64,000 bases of DNA from contig JABAKD010000030.1 in NCBI GenBank assembly GCA_012845835.1, positions 11,477,715 through 11,541,714 on the forward strand, read 5' to 3'. A program made the position numbers and the translations under genes. Origin of the DNA: Undaria pinnatifida. Its lineage: Eukaryota > Sar > Phaeophyceae > Laminariales > Alariaceae. Shown here piece by piece: positions 22,165-33,049 of the stretch. Each line of letters begins with the position of its first letter. The first letter of the stretch is position 1. The notes under the pieces are model-generated. The model was not told the DNA's origin, searched no databases, and saw only the letters and a list, made by a program, of their open reading frames with translations.

Positions 22165-22905
22165 TTAACCGGTGCGCGCGAACATCCGGCAGGCCTGGAG
22201 AAGACTTGAATCGGCCTTTCCCTTGGACCCGGGCGACCCAGCGGGGGGAGCGGTGGCCTTGCGCTTGATGGGCCTGTCCGCGCCGGAACCGATGCTGCTG
22301 AGCACGAGCCAGAGCACCTCCCCCCCGCCGCGGCAAAATTCGAGAGTGCGTACGAACTCGGGCATGGGTGGGAGGTCGAACACCGTACCAGGTGGGGGAG
22401 GGACAACAGCGGGGGACGACCGCTGCGCAGCACGCATGAGCTCGCTCACCCACAAAGCGATGTCGCGGTTAACCATATCACACAGCACTGCATGCGCTTC
22501 TGGGACGGACAGCATACTGTAGTTGCTGAAGGTGTGTGCACGCAGGCCCATGACCGCCACCGTAAACGCGTCGCCAAGGGCGTTGACCCCCGCCACACAC
22601 GGGAGATCTTCGGCGACCCCGGGCGAGAGACCCACAGAAAGAATGACAACGACGGCCAATCTCAAGAAGTCGAGACGGTCGGCGACCATGAGCGAGTGCC
22701 CAATGGGCTCGTCCACGCGAGGCCCATAAGCCCCGACGTCAAAGGAGCTGAAGGACCGAAGCTGGGATGCAACGTTGGCTGTCACGTGGATGCCCCCCCC
22801 CACGAACGACTGCAGGTCAGCGGGAGAGTCCCCGAGGTTCGGGGGGATACGCCCTCGAATAACCCACAGCTTCCTAGCTGTGTTCACCTTGTTCCATGTA
22901 GCCAT
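22165..22905 (-). CDS. Gag-like ORF of the DIRS-type element
   Basis: An open frame of 246 codons starting MATWNKVNTARKLWVIRGRI and ending in a Lys/Pro-rich tail. No domain is recognised, but its position between the 5' terminal repeat and the RT is where DIRS-type elements carry their gag-like protein. Confidence 0.55.
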   Translation of the reverse strand: MATWNKVNTARKLWVIRGRIPPNLGDSPADLQSFVGGGIHVTANVASQLRSFSSFDVGAYGPRVDEPIGHSLMVADRLDFLRLAVVVILSVGLSPGVAEDLPCVAGVNALGDAFTVAVMGLRAHTFSNYSMLSVPEAHAVLCDMVNRDIALWVSELMRAAQRSSPAVVPPPPGTVFDLPPMPEFVRTLEFCRGGGEVLWLVLSSIGSGADRPIKRKATAPPAGSPGSKGKADSSLLQACRMFARTG

Positions 22906-22932
22906 TTCGTTTTTAAGTTGTGCCTTTCGTCG

Positions 22933-23301
22933 CTACCGTTCCTGAGCGCCGCCGTCATCGCGGGAGGCCACCCGACCAGAGTTGTTCTCCACGAACTGGC
23001 GAAGGAAAATGTCGAAATTAGCTACCTGTTCAGCACAGGCAGCCGCTACCTCGCGAGCGGAAGAAGTGGATGCAGATATCTCGGCAATGTTTTCATCAAG
23101 GCGCGCATGGACCCGCGCGAATTCGGCCTCAACCTGTCGGGCCCACGTGGCCAAGTCATCCGAAGGCAAAGCCGCACCGACCGCTGGCGCCCCGGCGAAG
23201 GACCCCGAGCCCGCGAGAGCTGCGGCGGCCCGGGCACGCAGAGTAGCCTCCGCCTCAGCGCTGGTAGGGGCAGGCGCCGCGGCACCCGGCGAATCGCCCA
23301 T
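22933..23301 (-). CDS. Small Ala-rich ORF at the 5' end of the DIRS-type element
   Basis: An open frame of 122 codons, Ala-rich with a heptad-like stretch (VEAEFARVHARLDENIAEIS) suggesting a coiled coil. It lies just upstream of the gag-like frame with a 27-base gap and could be its N-terminal part or a separate small protein. Confidence 0.45.
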   Translation of the reverse strand: MGDSPGAAAPAPTSAEAEATLRARAAAALAGSGSFAGAPAVGAALPSDDLATWARQVEAEFARVHARLDENIAEISASTSSAREVAAACAEQVANFDIFLRQFVENNSGRVASRDDGGAQER

Positions 23302-23423
23302 CGTCGAAGAGACAGCCCGCAGCGCTCGCCACAGCAGTAGTCACAGCGAATTATCACAACGGCAGTCACCACAGCAGTCACAGCGAAGTCTCACAGCAGC
23401 AGTCGCAGCGAATCTTGTTTACA

Positions 23424-23661
23424 ACAGAAATCAGCCAGTCTATCACACCTTGAACCTGTCTCGCTGACGATGCTTCTCTCTTCTCTGCGTGCTTCGCTTG
23501 CTAGTCAGCAACCAGAGAAACTGATCCAATGTTCCCTTTGCTATACCAGGACAAGTACAAGTAACCACCCGCGTTGGTCTTATTGGTCAACGTGCAATAA
23601 CCCCAAACTTCTTCCGTACATACAAAACCCTTATCTTCTCGTGCCTCGATAATAATACGCA
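23424..23661. repeat. Right terminal direct repeat of the DIRS-type element
   Basis: Same direction and length as 17641-17878, with scattered substitutions (for example CAACCAGAGAAACTG against CAGCCAGACAGACTG). Confidence 0.85.
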
Positions 23662-25440
23662 ATAGTTATGTCATACTGTCGACCGATACCTATTACTGTG
23701 ACCAATAGGTACGTGAAAGCATCGATCGACATCATTATTTGACCAATAGGTGTAAAGCCCTGCACAGTAGTCTACAATGTATGCCTGTTGGTCTGTCCAC
23801 AAGTTTGTGTATCGAATATCGATTAATGGAATACCGATACGTATTGTAACTTGTAATATTAATAGGATGGTGAAATATGGATACCTATTTTATAAAAATA
23901 AATTAAGGGCGTCAGCTGTGAGTTCGACGAATATAGGGTCGATACTCATATTTGCAAGCTGTGTTGGCCCAATGGGTCCAGAGGAGTTGGTATGATTAAT
24001 GCCCTCGATAAAAAGCAGTGAGAGGTGTTTCTGAGTTGTTCAACAGCAGCTGCAGCTATCGATTGAAATCCTCGCAAGCCTTGGTATCGATTAAAAGTTA
24101 TTTTAATACCAGGTATTATCGAAAAACTGCTGTTTTGAAACAAAAGGCAAGAAGTAGGTCAAGGTACATATTGCAATATATCATGCAAGGTGTTCATTCA
24201 AACACTAGCCTGGGGTATACGGTGCGTATAGGTATGTTCTAAGGAGCACGCGGGTATAAATTTACAAGCAGTAGGTATCGGTCGAAACCCTTGCAACTGT
24301 ATCTATTAAATTATTAGTAGGTGTCGATCGATACGCTTGAGAACCTACCAGGTATTAAATTGGGCAATAGGCATCAATCGATACCCTTGCAAACCTATTA
24401 CATTAAGCAATAGGTATCGGTCAATATCATCGCACACCTATCGCTTTAACCAACACTGGTAGGTATCGGTTGGTGTCGATAAAAAGGAATTGTCCGAACT
24501 ATGGCCTGTTGGGAGTCATTTTCAAATTATGTTGGTGCCCAAGATACCTATCGATATACACGTTCGCAAGCATATATATCGCACACTGGGCTATTGTAGC
24601 CACTGCCCTAAGCCTATTGTTGCTTACAATGCCTATTGATTGACCCCGAAGCCGAGCTATTGTGCCCCGCGAAAGGTATCGATCCTCATAGTTGCCGACT
24701 TATTGTTGGCCCAATAGCCTATTCGATAGGGTATTATTCAGGGTATATGAAGGAGCTGAACGGCACACAAACAGGTCGCTCTAAAACACTGCATGCTTGA
24801 GGTTCGCATCGAACACACATACGTAGTAATCACCACCTTGTTGAGACCATCCACCTTGAGCTTAGGGCACAACAAGGACAGGCAGCGCCGTTTTCGGAGA
24901 TTCTCCGCTGGGCTGGAGGGGCGTGCGGCGTGGATGATGCATGGCGAACCAGTTGATTGTATCTAGAAGGGCTGTCTTCGAGCGCCTTTGCTCTCCAACA
25001 TGAAACGATGAAAAGGGTCGACGTACCGATACCTATCGTCCGAAACAATAGAATGGTGAAAGGTCTGTCAATACCTATCGTCCGAAACAGTAGCATTGTG
25101 AAAGGTCTATCGGTACCTATTTTCGGAAACACTAAGTTTGGTGAAAGGTGTATCGATACTTATTGGACAAACCCGTAGGTTCCGTCTCTCAGCGCCAATA
25201 TCATATCACCCAAACAGCACCGTCCTGAAAATGTCTATCGATACCTGCTTGTCTTATCAATATGTTCAGATAAAGAGGTACCATAGGCTATTGACCAAAC
25301 AGTAGATCATTAAGATGCCAATCGATAGTCATTGTCAGCCTTGTAGGCTACGAAAATTACCATCGATACCTATCGCGGGCAACAGTAGGTCTCCTATTGG
25401 AATAGGATCCTATCGATTGCCTATTGGCCTGGAACCTGTT
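23662..25440. repeat. Degenerate TCGATA-rich array
   Basis: Dozens of variants of ACCTATTG, CAATAGGTATCGATCGATACC-like units (shown here only as type) and AGGTATCGGT recur every 40-90 bp without a rigid period. Several units contain the palindrome TATCGATA or ATCGAT. There is no gene. The retroelement inserted at its left edge, and a small piece of the same class lies at 15.3-15.46 kb. Confidence 0.7.
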
Positions 25441-26010
25441 GTCCAGGGTATTTAGAACTACCACCATAAGGTGTCTTGTTCCCGTCCCGAGTGTTTACCA
25501 TCCCGCTGCCTGTTCCCATCCCGACAATCGCACACGGCAGTTTCTACGATCCCGCATATCATTACATTACTGCGGTCCATTTGCAACCAGATTTCTATTT
25601 TCTCATCGTAACGCATGATACTGAGATGGTATTGTATTCAACCTGGGATGCAACAACAGACGAGATTGCTGGATCGTGTATATGGGCAAAGCCCCTACCA
25701 GGTATGATATTTGCATTATCGGCATGAAACAAATGACTACACACCTTAGTCAATTTCAATCTTGCACGTTGGCGCAGACACAACTCGACCCCAACCCTAA
25801 CCCCCACCCCAGCCCATTGGGAGGCTCGAGGTCGGCGAGGGCGGTCCCGCGGCTCCGCCGCGTGTTTCGTAGGCGTTTTTCCTAAAATTATCCGCCGGCC
25901 GAAAGGCAGGCCTCAAGCAATTTGGACGCGGGGTGTCCAGTCATTTTTTTTCACGCCGATAGTGCAAATAGGTGCTGTCGTTTATATTTCATCCCACGCC
26001 TTTTTAATGT
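25440..26010. other. No gene recognised
   Basis: Unique-looking sequence. One CTACCAGGTATGATATTTG motif lies at about 25696. A short CCCTAACCCCCACCCCAG tract lies near 25795. Confidence 0.35.
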
Positions 26011-26029
26011 CCATTAAATGGGGATGCCA

Positions 26030-26230
26030 GGTCCTATTCCCCTAGGCCGCACCGCTTCATTACACATAAGTTCAAGGTCACAAAAGGTCCCCCAGACTTC
26101 CTTCCGTGCTGACCCGAGATTCCGATCCACCTCCGTGTGTCCTCCACACCCATGCACCACACCACACCACATTACACCACACCACACCACACCAGAGAGA
26201 ACCTGTCAGGGGCATTGCCCACATTGACGT
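26030..26230. repeat. Dispersed repeat with CACAC microsatellite, copy 1
   Basis: AAGGTC-type sequence, then CCCCCAGACT, CCGATCCACCTC and GTGTGTCCTCCACACC, then a (CACAC)n tract, then GAGAACCTG.CAGGGGCA. A second direct copy lies at 27375-27540. Confidence 0.85.
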
Positions 26231-26459
26231 CGCGGCCGCACATCTAGGAGGTTAACCTAAAAGTTGCCCTGTTACCCTGGGTCGACGCCTTTTTTAGTTT
26301 AAACGCGCAGTTGGACGTCTCAAAAAAAAAGAAGGGGGTGATGCCGCAATTTTTTAGTAGCAGCGCATATCTAAAAAGAATAAAAAAAATGAAAGATTTC
26401 AAAGTAATTTCTTGACGTTTCTGCCCGGGGCTGCGGGTGTACCCCCCGCATCCTCGCCG

Positions 26460-26760
26460 ATGAAACGTCATGGCATCCTCTTGTTTCGGCGGCGCATTGC
26501 GGTGCGGGCGCTTTCTACGGGTGCTGCGCGAACCAAAGCGTGACGGTCCGAGTTGGAGCTGCTTATTGTGCATGTCATGCCATGTCTGGTCTCAGATTAC
26601 ACGTTTTCCCGTGCCGCTTTTCATCGCCGCTTCTTTGTGCTCTGTGTCGTGTGTCCTCTGTGTGGGCTTTTGATGTTAATCAACAACAAATTTTCTATGG
26701 CGACGCTCTTTCCCCTCGACGGACGTCCGTCAAGGAACTCTCCCCATAAAAATTAGCATG
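26460..26760. other. No gene recognised
   Basis: Overlapping frames of fewer than 70 codons, none with a recognisable domain. Confidence 0.3.
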
Positions 26761-26864
26761 CCCAACTCTTCGTATACATTGACGGATCAACGCTTCTTCG
26801 GTTGTCCGTCAACCGATACATTTTGTGTGTAAAAAAGTGTTGTACGAGTACCAGGTACGGGCAC

Positions 26865-26894
26865 ATTGGGCGCTGCCGCTGCCGCTGCCGCTGC

Positions 26895-26937
<43 letters not shown>

Positions 26938-27345
26938 GCTATCACGAGTTAACTACATACTGCCACTGCGTTGTGATAACCGACGCGACCACCCTGTCTA
27001 CTTCTGTGGTGTTCATGCCAAGCTCGCAACAGCGAAACGATGACATACCTCCTTCTCCCATTGTGTGCAGCATCAAGAACACCGCTGTATTGGTCCCTCT
27101 TTAGTGCCGTTTGGGTAGTGCAGGTTGCCCACTATTGTGCTTGTGGAAGTGCTTAGCAAGTATTGGAACATCAAGTATAGTAGGAGCATGCGGATTATGA
27201 CCGGTTGCCGCTATAGTGCCGGTATTCCCGCTGTTACTGTAGGAAGCCACCACGATATTGCAATCAACTTAAAAAAAGCGACACGTACCGACAAAAACAG
27301 CGACACGAACCGACGAAACTCCGTGCTCTGATGTTAAAAGATCGC
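26865..27345. repeat. Dispersed repeat with CTG microsatellite; copy in intron 1 of the ATPase gene
   Basis: A (GCTGCC/GCTGCT)n tract at 26871-26940 is followed by ACCCTGTCTAC, TGCCAAGCTCG.AACAGCGA and, after a gap, AGCGACACGTACCGAC. The same order occurs at 43205-43490. Confidence 0.75.
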
Positions 27346-27374
27346 CTGTGGCGTGGAAACCAGGTCTTCTTTCC

Positions 27375-27540
27375 CTGGATAGTACCGCCTCGTTACACAC
27401 AAGTTAAAGGTCACCAGAGTTCCCCCAGACTCCGTTCCGTGCCTACCCGAGATGCCGATCCACCTCGGTGTGTCCTCCACACCACACCACACCACACCAC
27501 ACCACACAAGGGAGAACCTGCCAGGGGCACTGCCCACATA
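27375..27540. repeat. Dispersed repeat with CACAC microsatellite, copy 2
   Basis: Direct copy of 26030-26230. The (CCACA)n tract is at about 27474-27506. Confidence 0.85.
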
Positions 27541-27939
27541 TGGACTTATTTATTTGCTTTGAAATACCGGGTAATTTTCAAGTATATATATATATATATC
27601 CCAAATTCCACACTTCTAGAAAGGCGAACATGAAAAACTAATCGGAGCGTCGGGATTTCAGTGCCTGCTTACCGAGAAAAAGAAAAAAAACTTTATTTTG
27701 CTTGGTTTTAGTATACCCCCATGTTTGGGCTCTCGAAAAGCGGAGGGTGGCTTTGGATTTTGTTTTTTCGTGCTCCCCTGATTTACCTGGTACCCTGGTA
27801 TGTGTTATGATACGTTCCGACGTGCCGTAGTCACTACCAAGTATTTCACCGGTATTCGGCAATGAAACCAGCTGAATATCGTTGCCCTCGAATGGTGTAA
27901 AAGCTCCGTACGCATAATTGGCGTTCACCATCGTATTCC

Positions 27940-28600
27940 CAATCATTCACGGCTGCGCCTCCCAACTATTTTCTCGACCAATTTCCCAACAACGTCGTTC
28001 CGACCATATCCACGGCCGTTTTGCCGACCACATTCCCGGCCGATTTCCCGGCCATGTTCCCGACCGATTTCTCGATCGATTCCCCGATCCCGCCCCACCA
28101 AGAAATCGTGTACTCCCAGCCTGTTCCGTCAACCATGGCTTCCCACCTTCCCGTCCCATTCCCATCCCGGGTAAACAAACGGGAACCTTTTCCCATGCTG
28201 TCCTTCGGCAAGACCCATTTTTTTGCCGCCTGCTACGGACGAAGTGGTCTCATCCCGTACCGCGCGGTACCTTCGGCATCCCGCGTGCCCCTGCTTATTG
28301 CAGGAGTACCAGTACGTGGTGCGAATACAGTGGGATTCCTGATTCAAGATCGCACTGGAACAAACCAGTGGCACCACACCGCGGGGTATGAGATGAGACA
28401 GTCTCGCCCGCCGCGGGCAATTTTTTTGGGGGTCTTCCCGAGGGACTGTATGGGAAAAGATTCCCCTTTGTTCACCGTGGGATGGGAATAGGACGGGAAG
28501 GTGGGAAGTCATTTGGTTGATGGAATGGGATAGGATAGGACTATACGATTTCTTCATGAGACGGGACGGGATCGGGGAACGCGCCGGGAAATCGGTGGGG
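27940..28600. repeat. Low-complexity TTCCCG/ACCGAT and GGGACGGGA stretch
   Basis: Repeated CCCGACC, GATTTCCCGGCC and CCATTCCCATCCCGG words. Related text occurs near 31080-31130 (CCCCGACCGATTCCCCACC) and in inverse sense near 15150 and 41930-42060. Frames of more than 150 codons across it are low-complexity. Confidence 0.55.
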
Positions 28601-28605
28601 AACAC

Positions 28606-28652
28606 AAGGCGCTTCGCTCCGCGGGCGGCGTTCGCCACCCGCTACGGTCGCT
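28606..28652. repeat. 42-bp GC-rich hairpin repeat (copies at 36.53 and 36.68 kb)
   Basis: GCTTCGCTCCGCGGGCGGCG and the following TTCGCCACCCGCTACGGTCG match 36527-36568 and 36683-36728 with few changes. A shorter relative lies at about 33417-33432. Confidence 0.7.
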
Positions 28653-28664
28653 CAGGAACGCAAA

Positions 28665-29035
28665 ATACCAGGGCTCATGGGTCGAGAGTGATGGGCCACG
28701 CCGGGCTGACAATTTTCACAATGTGATGGGCCGGGCCGGGCCTCGACCCATCATGTGAAAATTGATGGGTCGGGCTGGGCCGCCGCCCATGATTTGAAAA
28801 TTTGATGGGCCGAGCCGGGTCGCGGCCCATAGCCTCGAAATTTGATGGGCCGGGCCGCGGCCCATGAGATGTGGGCTTTATATGGGCCGCTCTGCAATGT
28901 TTTACGAGCTAGCCTGGGCCACGGCCACATGAAAAGTGGTGTACCGATGCTACGACGATGACATCCACCCGGCCCATGAAACGAGCCACGCGTTTTCGCG
29001 GGCAAGCCCGGGCCGCGGCCCATGATATGTGGTGT
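28665..29035. repeat. GGGCC minisatellite array, copy 1
   Basis: Units of roughly 45 bp built on TGATGGGCCGGGCCGGGTCG then CGGCCCAT. It starts CCAGGGCTCATGGGTCGA, which parallels the CCAGGGCTTTTCACGGGTC end of the GGGTC family. A second array lies at 30.05-30.46 kb. Confidence 0.8.
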
Positions 29036-29039
29036 ACTG

Positions 29040-30045
29040 AAAAACAAAACGATTAATTTGTGTGTTTCCGTATTTAGTATTTTGCATTTGGCGGAGCGAA
29101 CGAACATCAGCAAGCAGCAGCAGGCAGCTAGCTACACACCTAACCAGACTGTCTGCGACGAAGCACGCAGCAGTAGCAGCAGCGCGTGGCCGGGGCCTAC
29201 GCATCCGAGGTCGGATAGAACATACGAGAAAGCAGTGGCTCTGTGTCAGTGGTTGTTAGCAATCAAAATAAACTCCCACATAGTCACATTGCTGTGTGTG
29301 CGAATTCGCGTCCCAGGTATCAGTGTTTTCATGTTTTGAACTGCACGTACGCTAGGTCGCGAAATCTACGACCTTGTCTACCACAGGCTTGTGCCGAGGC
29401 TGCTTGTGCCATACCAACAAATCATGCAGCATCAGCAGCAGCACGCAACATTGCGCGGCGAGTAAGTACGATTCCCGCAGGTTCAATGGCTCTTGTGCGC
29501 CTTGGGCGCTATTGCTGGCCATCTCGGCAAGCCTCTCTCCCCAGCATCCAGCACCAACCCCTCTCCCGGCCCTCCTTGCCTTTGCCGATGTGCATGCCAG
29601 CACCGATTCGAACCTTCGAGGAGAGGACCCACATCCTTGCGGCCGTTCGCTGCTGCATGCGTGTCTCGCTCCTGCTGCTGTTGCTGTGGCTAGGTACTGG
29701 TGGTACTGTATGGAGTGGGTTCTCTTGGATGCTCTTAGGGTTACGGCTAGGGGAGGGGGGGGTGATTCACATCAGAGCGCTCTCCACAGTAAAACACTGA
29801 TACCTGGTACATCACATCGTGGCCCCTGTACATGCTGGTTTTGAACCGGACGTTGAATTTCCAGAACGAGAGCCCCAAAACTCCTCTTGTTCTGGATTTT
29901 GGGAGCTAAACCCGAACGAAACGCGTATTTTTCCTGTGATTATGGAAACTTTTTCATTCTGCAAAGATAAACGTTGTACGAAAGTGTCTGATGATGAATA
30001 CAGTAGTAGAAACAGTAAAAACGTCAGGCTGTACCTTTTTAGTAC
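29040..30045. other. No gene recognised
   Basis: A CAGCAG stretch lies at 29110-29190. The 185-codon frame at 29243-29800 and its overlapping neighbour lack recognisable domains. Confidence 0.3.
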
Positions 30046-30054
30046 GGGGTAAAA

Positions 30055-30465
30055 CATGGCCCGGCCCCGGTCCACAAAGATGGCGGGCTAGCCCATGTAG
30101 GGGCCCGTTTCTCATGGGCCTCGCTGCGAAGGTAATGGGCCCGGCCGGGTCGACAAATTTCAAACAATAATGGGCCGGGCCGGGCCGGAAAAATGTGATA
30201 TTCAATGGGCCGGGCCGGGTCGCGGCCCATCTTCTGAAAATATGACGGGCCGGGCCGAGTCGCGGCCCATTGTCTGAAAAATTGATGGGCAGCGCCGGGC
30301 CGCGGCCCATCCTCTGAAACTTTGATGGACCGGGTCGGGCCGCGGCCCACCCAATAAAAAATTGATAGGCCGGGCCGGGCCGCGGCCCTCGGCATCGAAA
30401 AAATGATGGACCGGCCCAAATCCCGGGCCGGCCCACGAGCGCCGGCCCATGACATCCCCTGAAAA
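30055..30465. repeat. GGGCC minisatellite array, copy 2
   Basis: At least seven units of about 45 bp, each with the palindrome-like GGGCCGCGGCCCAT followed by an AT-rich spacer such as CTGAAAATTTGATGGG. Confidence 0.85.
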
Positions 30466-30591
30466 CAACACCAATTGTAAATCGCCCTTGACAATCCAGG
30501 ATTCAGATATCTTCAAAGAGTAAAAACGCGCGACCAGAGTAGCACGCAGCTTGCTAAATGGTAATTTTTCCAGGGTTGTTACTATTTTCGT

Positions 30592-30931
30592 TGAAACATA
30601 CCTCACCCTGTACAACTATGACTAACAACTAACTAGTTAGTTGGTCTGGGAGGCAACTGCCGGGTAGTTGCCTCCAGGCAACTAGTTGCGCAAGATTCTG
30701 GACCGAGAGTTGTTTACAGGCAACTAGTTGCGCACGATTCTGAGCCGAGAGTTGTTTACAGGCAACTAGTTGCGCAACATTCTGAGCCGAGAGTTGTTTA
30801 CAGGCAACTAGTTGCGCAACATTCTGAGCCGAGAGTTGCTTACAGGCAACTAGTTGCGCAACATTCTGAACCGAGAGTTGTTTGGCAAGCAACTACCAAC
30901 TATTGTAGTTGTACAGGGTGTGAAACATACC
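30592..30931. mobile_element. MITE-like element with terminal inverted repeats and a 42-bp minisatellite body
   Basis: The ends are 15-bp inverted repeats: CACCCTGTACAACTA at 30604 and TAGTTGTACAGGGTG ending at 30920. They are flanked by the direct repeat TGAAACATACC (30592-30602 and 30921-30931), a plausible 11-bp target duplication with one extra base at the left junction. The interior, about 30660-30895, is five to six copies of a 42-bp unit containing AACTAGTTGCGCAAC. In one frame this would read as 14-residue repeats, but there is no sign of a gene. Non-autonomous; the superfamily is undetermined, though 8-11 bp duplications suggest Mutator-like transposases. Confidence 0.75.
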
Positions 30932-30934
30932 ATG

Positions 30935-32900
30935 ATAACATTTAATTGTTATTAAAAAAACTAAAAACACAGCTGACGCATCGATTTTTTTAGCAGAACA
31001 CATGAAAGAAAGCCGGGGGGAAAAGAGAAGACAACATAGGTCAGCTTTGATTCTCCCGAAAGTGTTCCCTACCAAATTGCTGAATATATCCCCGACCGAT
31101 TCCCCACCATGTTCCCGACTATAGAACAACTGACGGCCGTGATATCGGATGTCGGGGACTACGGAGGTCGCCTTCGGCATATTCTTCCACCTCAGTCACC
31201 GTCAGCCCTTAATTGCCGCCTGGAAACTTCTTTTTCCGGATCGATCCGTGTAGGAATATTTGGTATTATGGTCACACGGTCACGACGACAGACATTGAGT
31301 TTGAGGACGTGAGTTCGGGCCTCGCAGAGTCAGACAGAGTCAGGAATGGTTTCAGGCATGGTTGTTGTCTGAACATGTTTTACGTGTGTTATTTTTACGT
31401 CCTCCTGCTTGTTTCCGTGGCGGGGTTTATCTTTCCAGGCAGGAATGTTCTTCTGGTTTTCTATTTTTTGTCTTGTTTTCTACAGCTGTACGAACCTCCT
31501 GTTTTCTTCTTTGGCTTTTGCTGTGTTATTCATACCCGATACGCTGATATCAGGTACGAGGTATTTGACTTGCTTTCCTCTGTTCCTTTCGGATTATTGA
31601 TTTTGGTCCTAAGTACCTTTCTCACGGCAGTATGAACCAGGGTTATAATTAATGCCCCAGCGGAGGCGAGGTGCGCCTCCCGCAGGGGACCCGGGAGGAC
31701 TCCCGGCAAAAAAATGGACGTATGTGCGTAAGTTTACTCGAAATGCGCGTCTCATTCGGTGTTCTTGCAAAGAACACAGAAACAAGCACAGACAAAATGT
31801 GCTGCATATAACTGCATGGATGTCAGCGCGCAGGTCAACTCTGAGCAATGTTCAATTTTGTTGAAATCAATTGACTCGCCCCCTTATCACCGCAATTTTC
31901 GTACTATACTAATACTAATACTAATATTAATATTAATAGCAGCCTGCAGCAGCTTGCCTTCGCTGTCTCACATACTACGTACCACAGCTGCTATACAACT
32001 GCTACACGTCGCTATCATCGCAGCCAAAAACGAAATATCTTGCTCGTTCGTTCCAGTGATCGTTACTTGCCCCTTGCAAGGGCATCGTCGAAAATACCGG
32101 CCGCTTCACGAAGGATGTCAAGCCGGTTTGTCAAATTAACGCCTTGTTTCCTGTACGACAAAGACAGCCGCATCAAGAGCTCGAGGCGTGCCACCGCAAG
32201 CTTGCTGCGGGCAGGAGCCTTACCCTGTTTTGGGCCGAGAACCCGCACTCGCACTCGATAGTCTGCTACATTCGAATCATTGATGTAGAGGTACTGCTAC
32301 AGTTAGTACCTGGTACATTCTATTGCAATAGCACGGCCGAGAAGCATTCGAATCATTGAAACAACCTATTCCTCTGTATTTGCGAGCCTTTGCAGCCTTG
32401 TGTCATCCTCGGGCAGGGAATACCGTCATCAGTTTGAACTTAGTTCCCCCAACAAGGACAGCCAACAAAGAACTTCAGCATGAAAGTGTCGAAAATACCA
32501 CATAAAAAGGCCCCAAAAAAAATCGGCTGTGGCGAAAAGAGACCCCCCCCCAAAAAACGCCTTCAGCGAAATAGACCCGCACATTGCTTTGAGCCTGCGA
32601 CCGAAAAACGTGCGGGGGGAGAACACGGGTGTCGGCAAGCCGCACATGTAGTTCTTTTTGTGGTGCGCAAAGCCGATTTCTCAGGGAAATGGTGCAACTG
32701 CGCCACATTTCACCACCTATTTATAACCCTGGTACTGATATGTACGTATGTATGTATTACAAGGTTCCCCTTCGGAGGAAGGGTGACGCAAGAAGTTGAT
32801 GATTTTGCACTTTGCACCCCCGCGCGTCCGCCCGCATCCAAACGGTAGAGCATGCAGCTACACTGCAATGTAATTCATCCGGTGTATTGAAAATGAAGGC
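30935..32900. other. No gene recognised
   Basis: There are frames up to 140 codons (31213-31635) with hydrophobic stretches but no family resemblance. An ACTAATACTAATATTAAT microsatellite lies near 31900-31935. Confidence 0.3.
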
Positions 32901-32904
32901 ACTG

Positions 32905-33045
32905 CTGTGTTGTTGTTGTTGTTGTTGTTGCTGTTCTCACATTAACTCGCATAATCAAGTCCGTGGTCACAGGACAGGCTCCAGTCACTCTGGAGGAGAG
33001 GAATACCCCTGGGAATAAAACACCTGGACGGCCCAGATAAATGAT
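32905..33045 (+). mobile_element. SINE-like element with (TTG)n tract, second copy
   Basis: (TTG)n, GTTCTCACATTAAC, CCGTGGTCACAGGACAGGCT and CCAGTCACTCTGGAG, then GGAATACCCC and GGACGGCCCAGATAAAT. It is the reverse complement of the 13.5 kb element core, with the border GGACGGCCC on the opposite side. Confidence 0.6.
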
Positions 33046-33049
33046 GGAG

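Larger units (their letters stand above)
17641..23661 (-). mobile_element. DIRS-type (tyrosine recombinase) retroelement, degenerate
   Basis: On the minus strand the order is terminal repeat, gag-like frames, reverse transcriptase, RNase H, tyrosine recombinase, terminal repeat. This is the order of DIRS/Ngaro-class retroelements, which integrate with a tyrosine recombinase rather than a DDE integrase. The ends are direct repeats of about 240 bp, unlike the inverted repeats of DIRS1 proper. The expected internal split-repeat partner (PAT/Ngaro style) was not recognised. Several frameshifts and at least one in-frame stop in the RT region indicate that this copy is dead. GC content and codon use differ from the AT-rich sequence to the right. 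Confidence 0.82.

Noticed and set aside
27918..28638. Proteins of about 160 codons on both strands
   Set aside because: They lie in TTCCCG/GGGAA low-complexity sequence that recurs elsewhere.
30660..30895. CRISPR-like array
   Set aside because: The 42-bp units are contiguous tandem repeats with no unique spacers, and the surroundings are eukaryotic.
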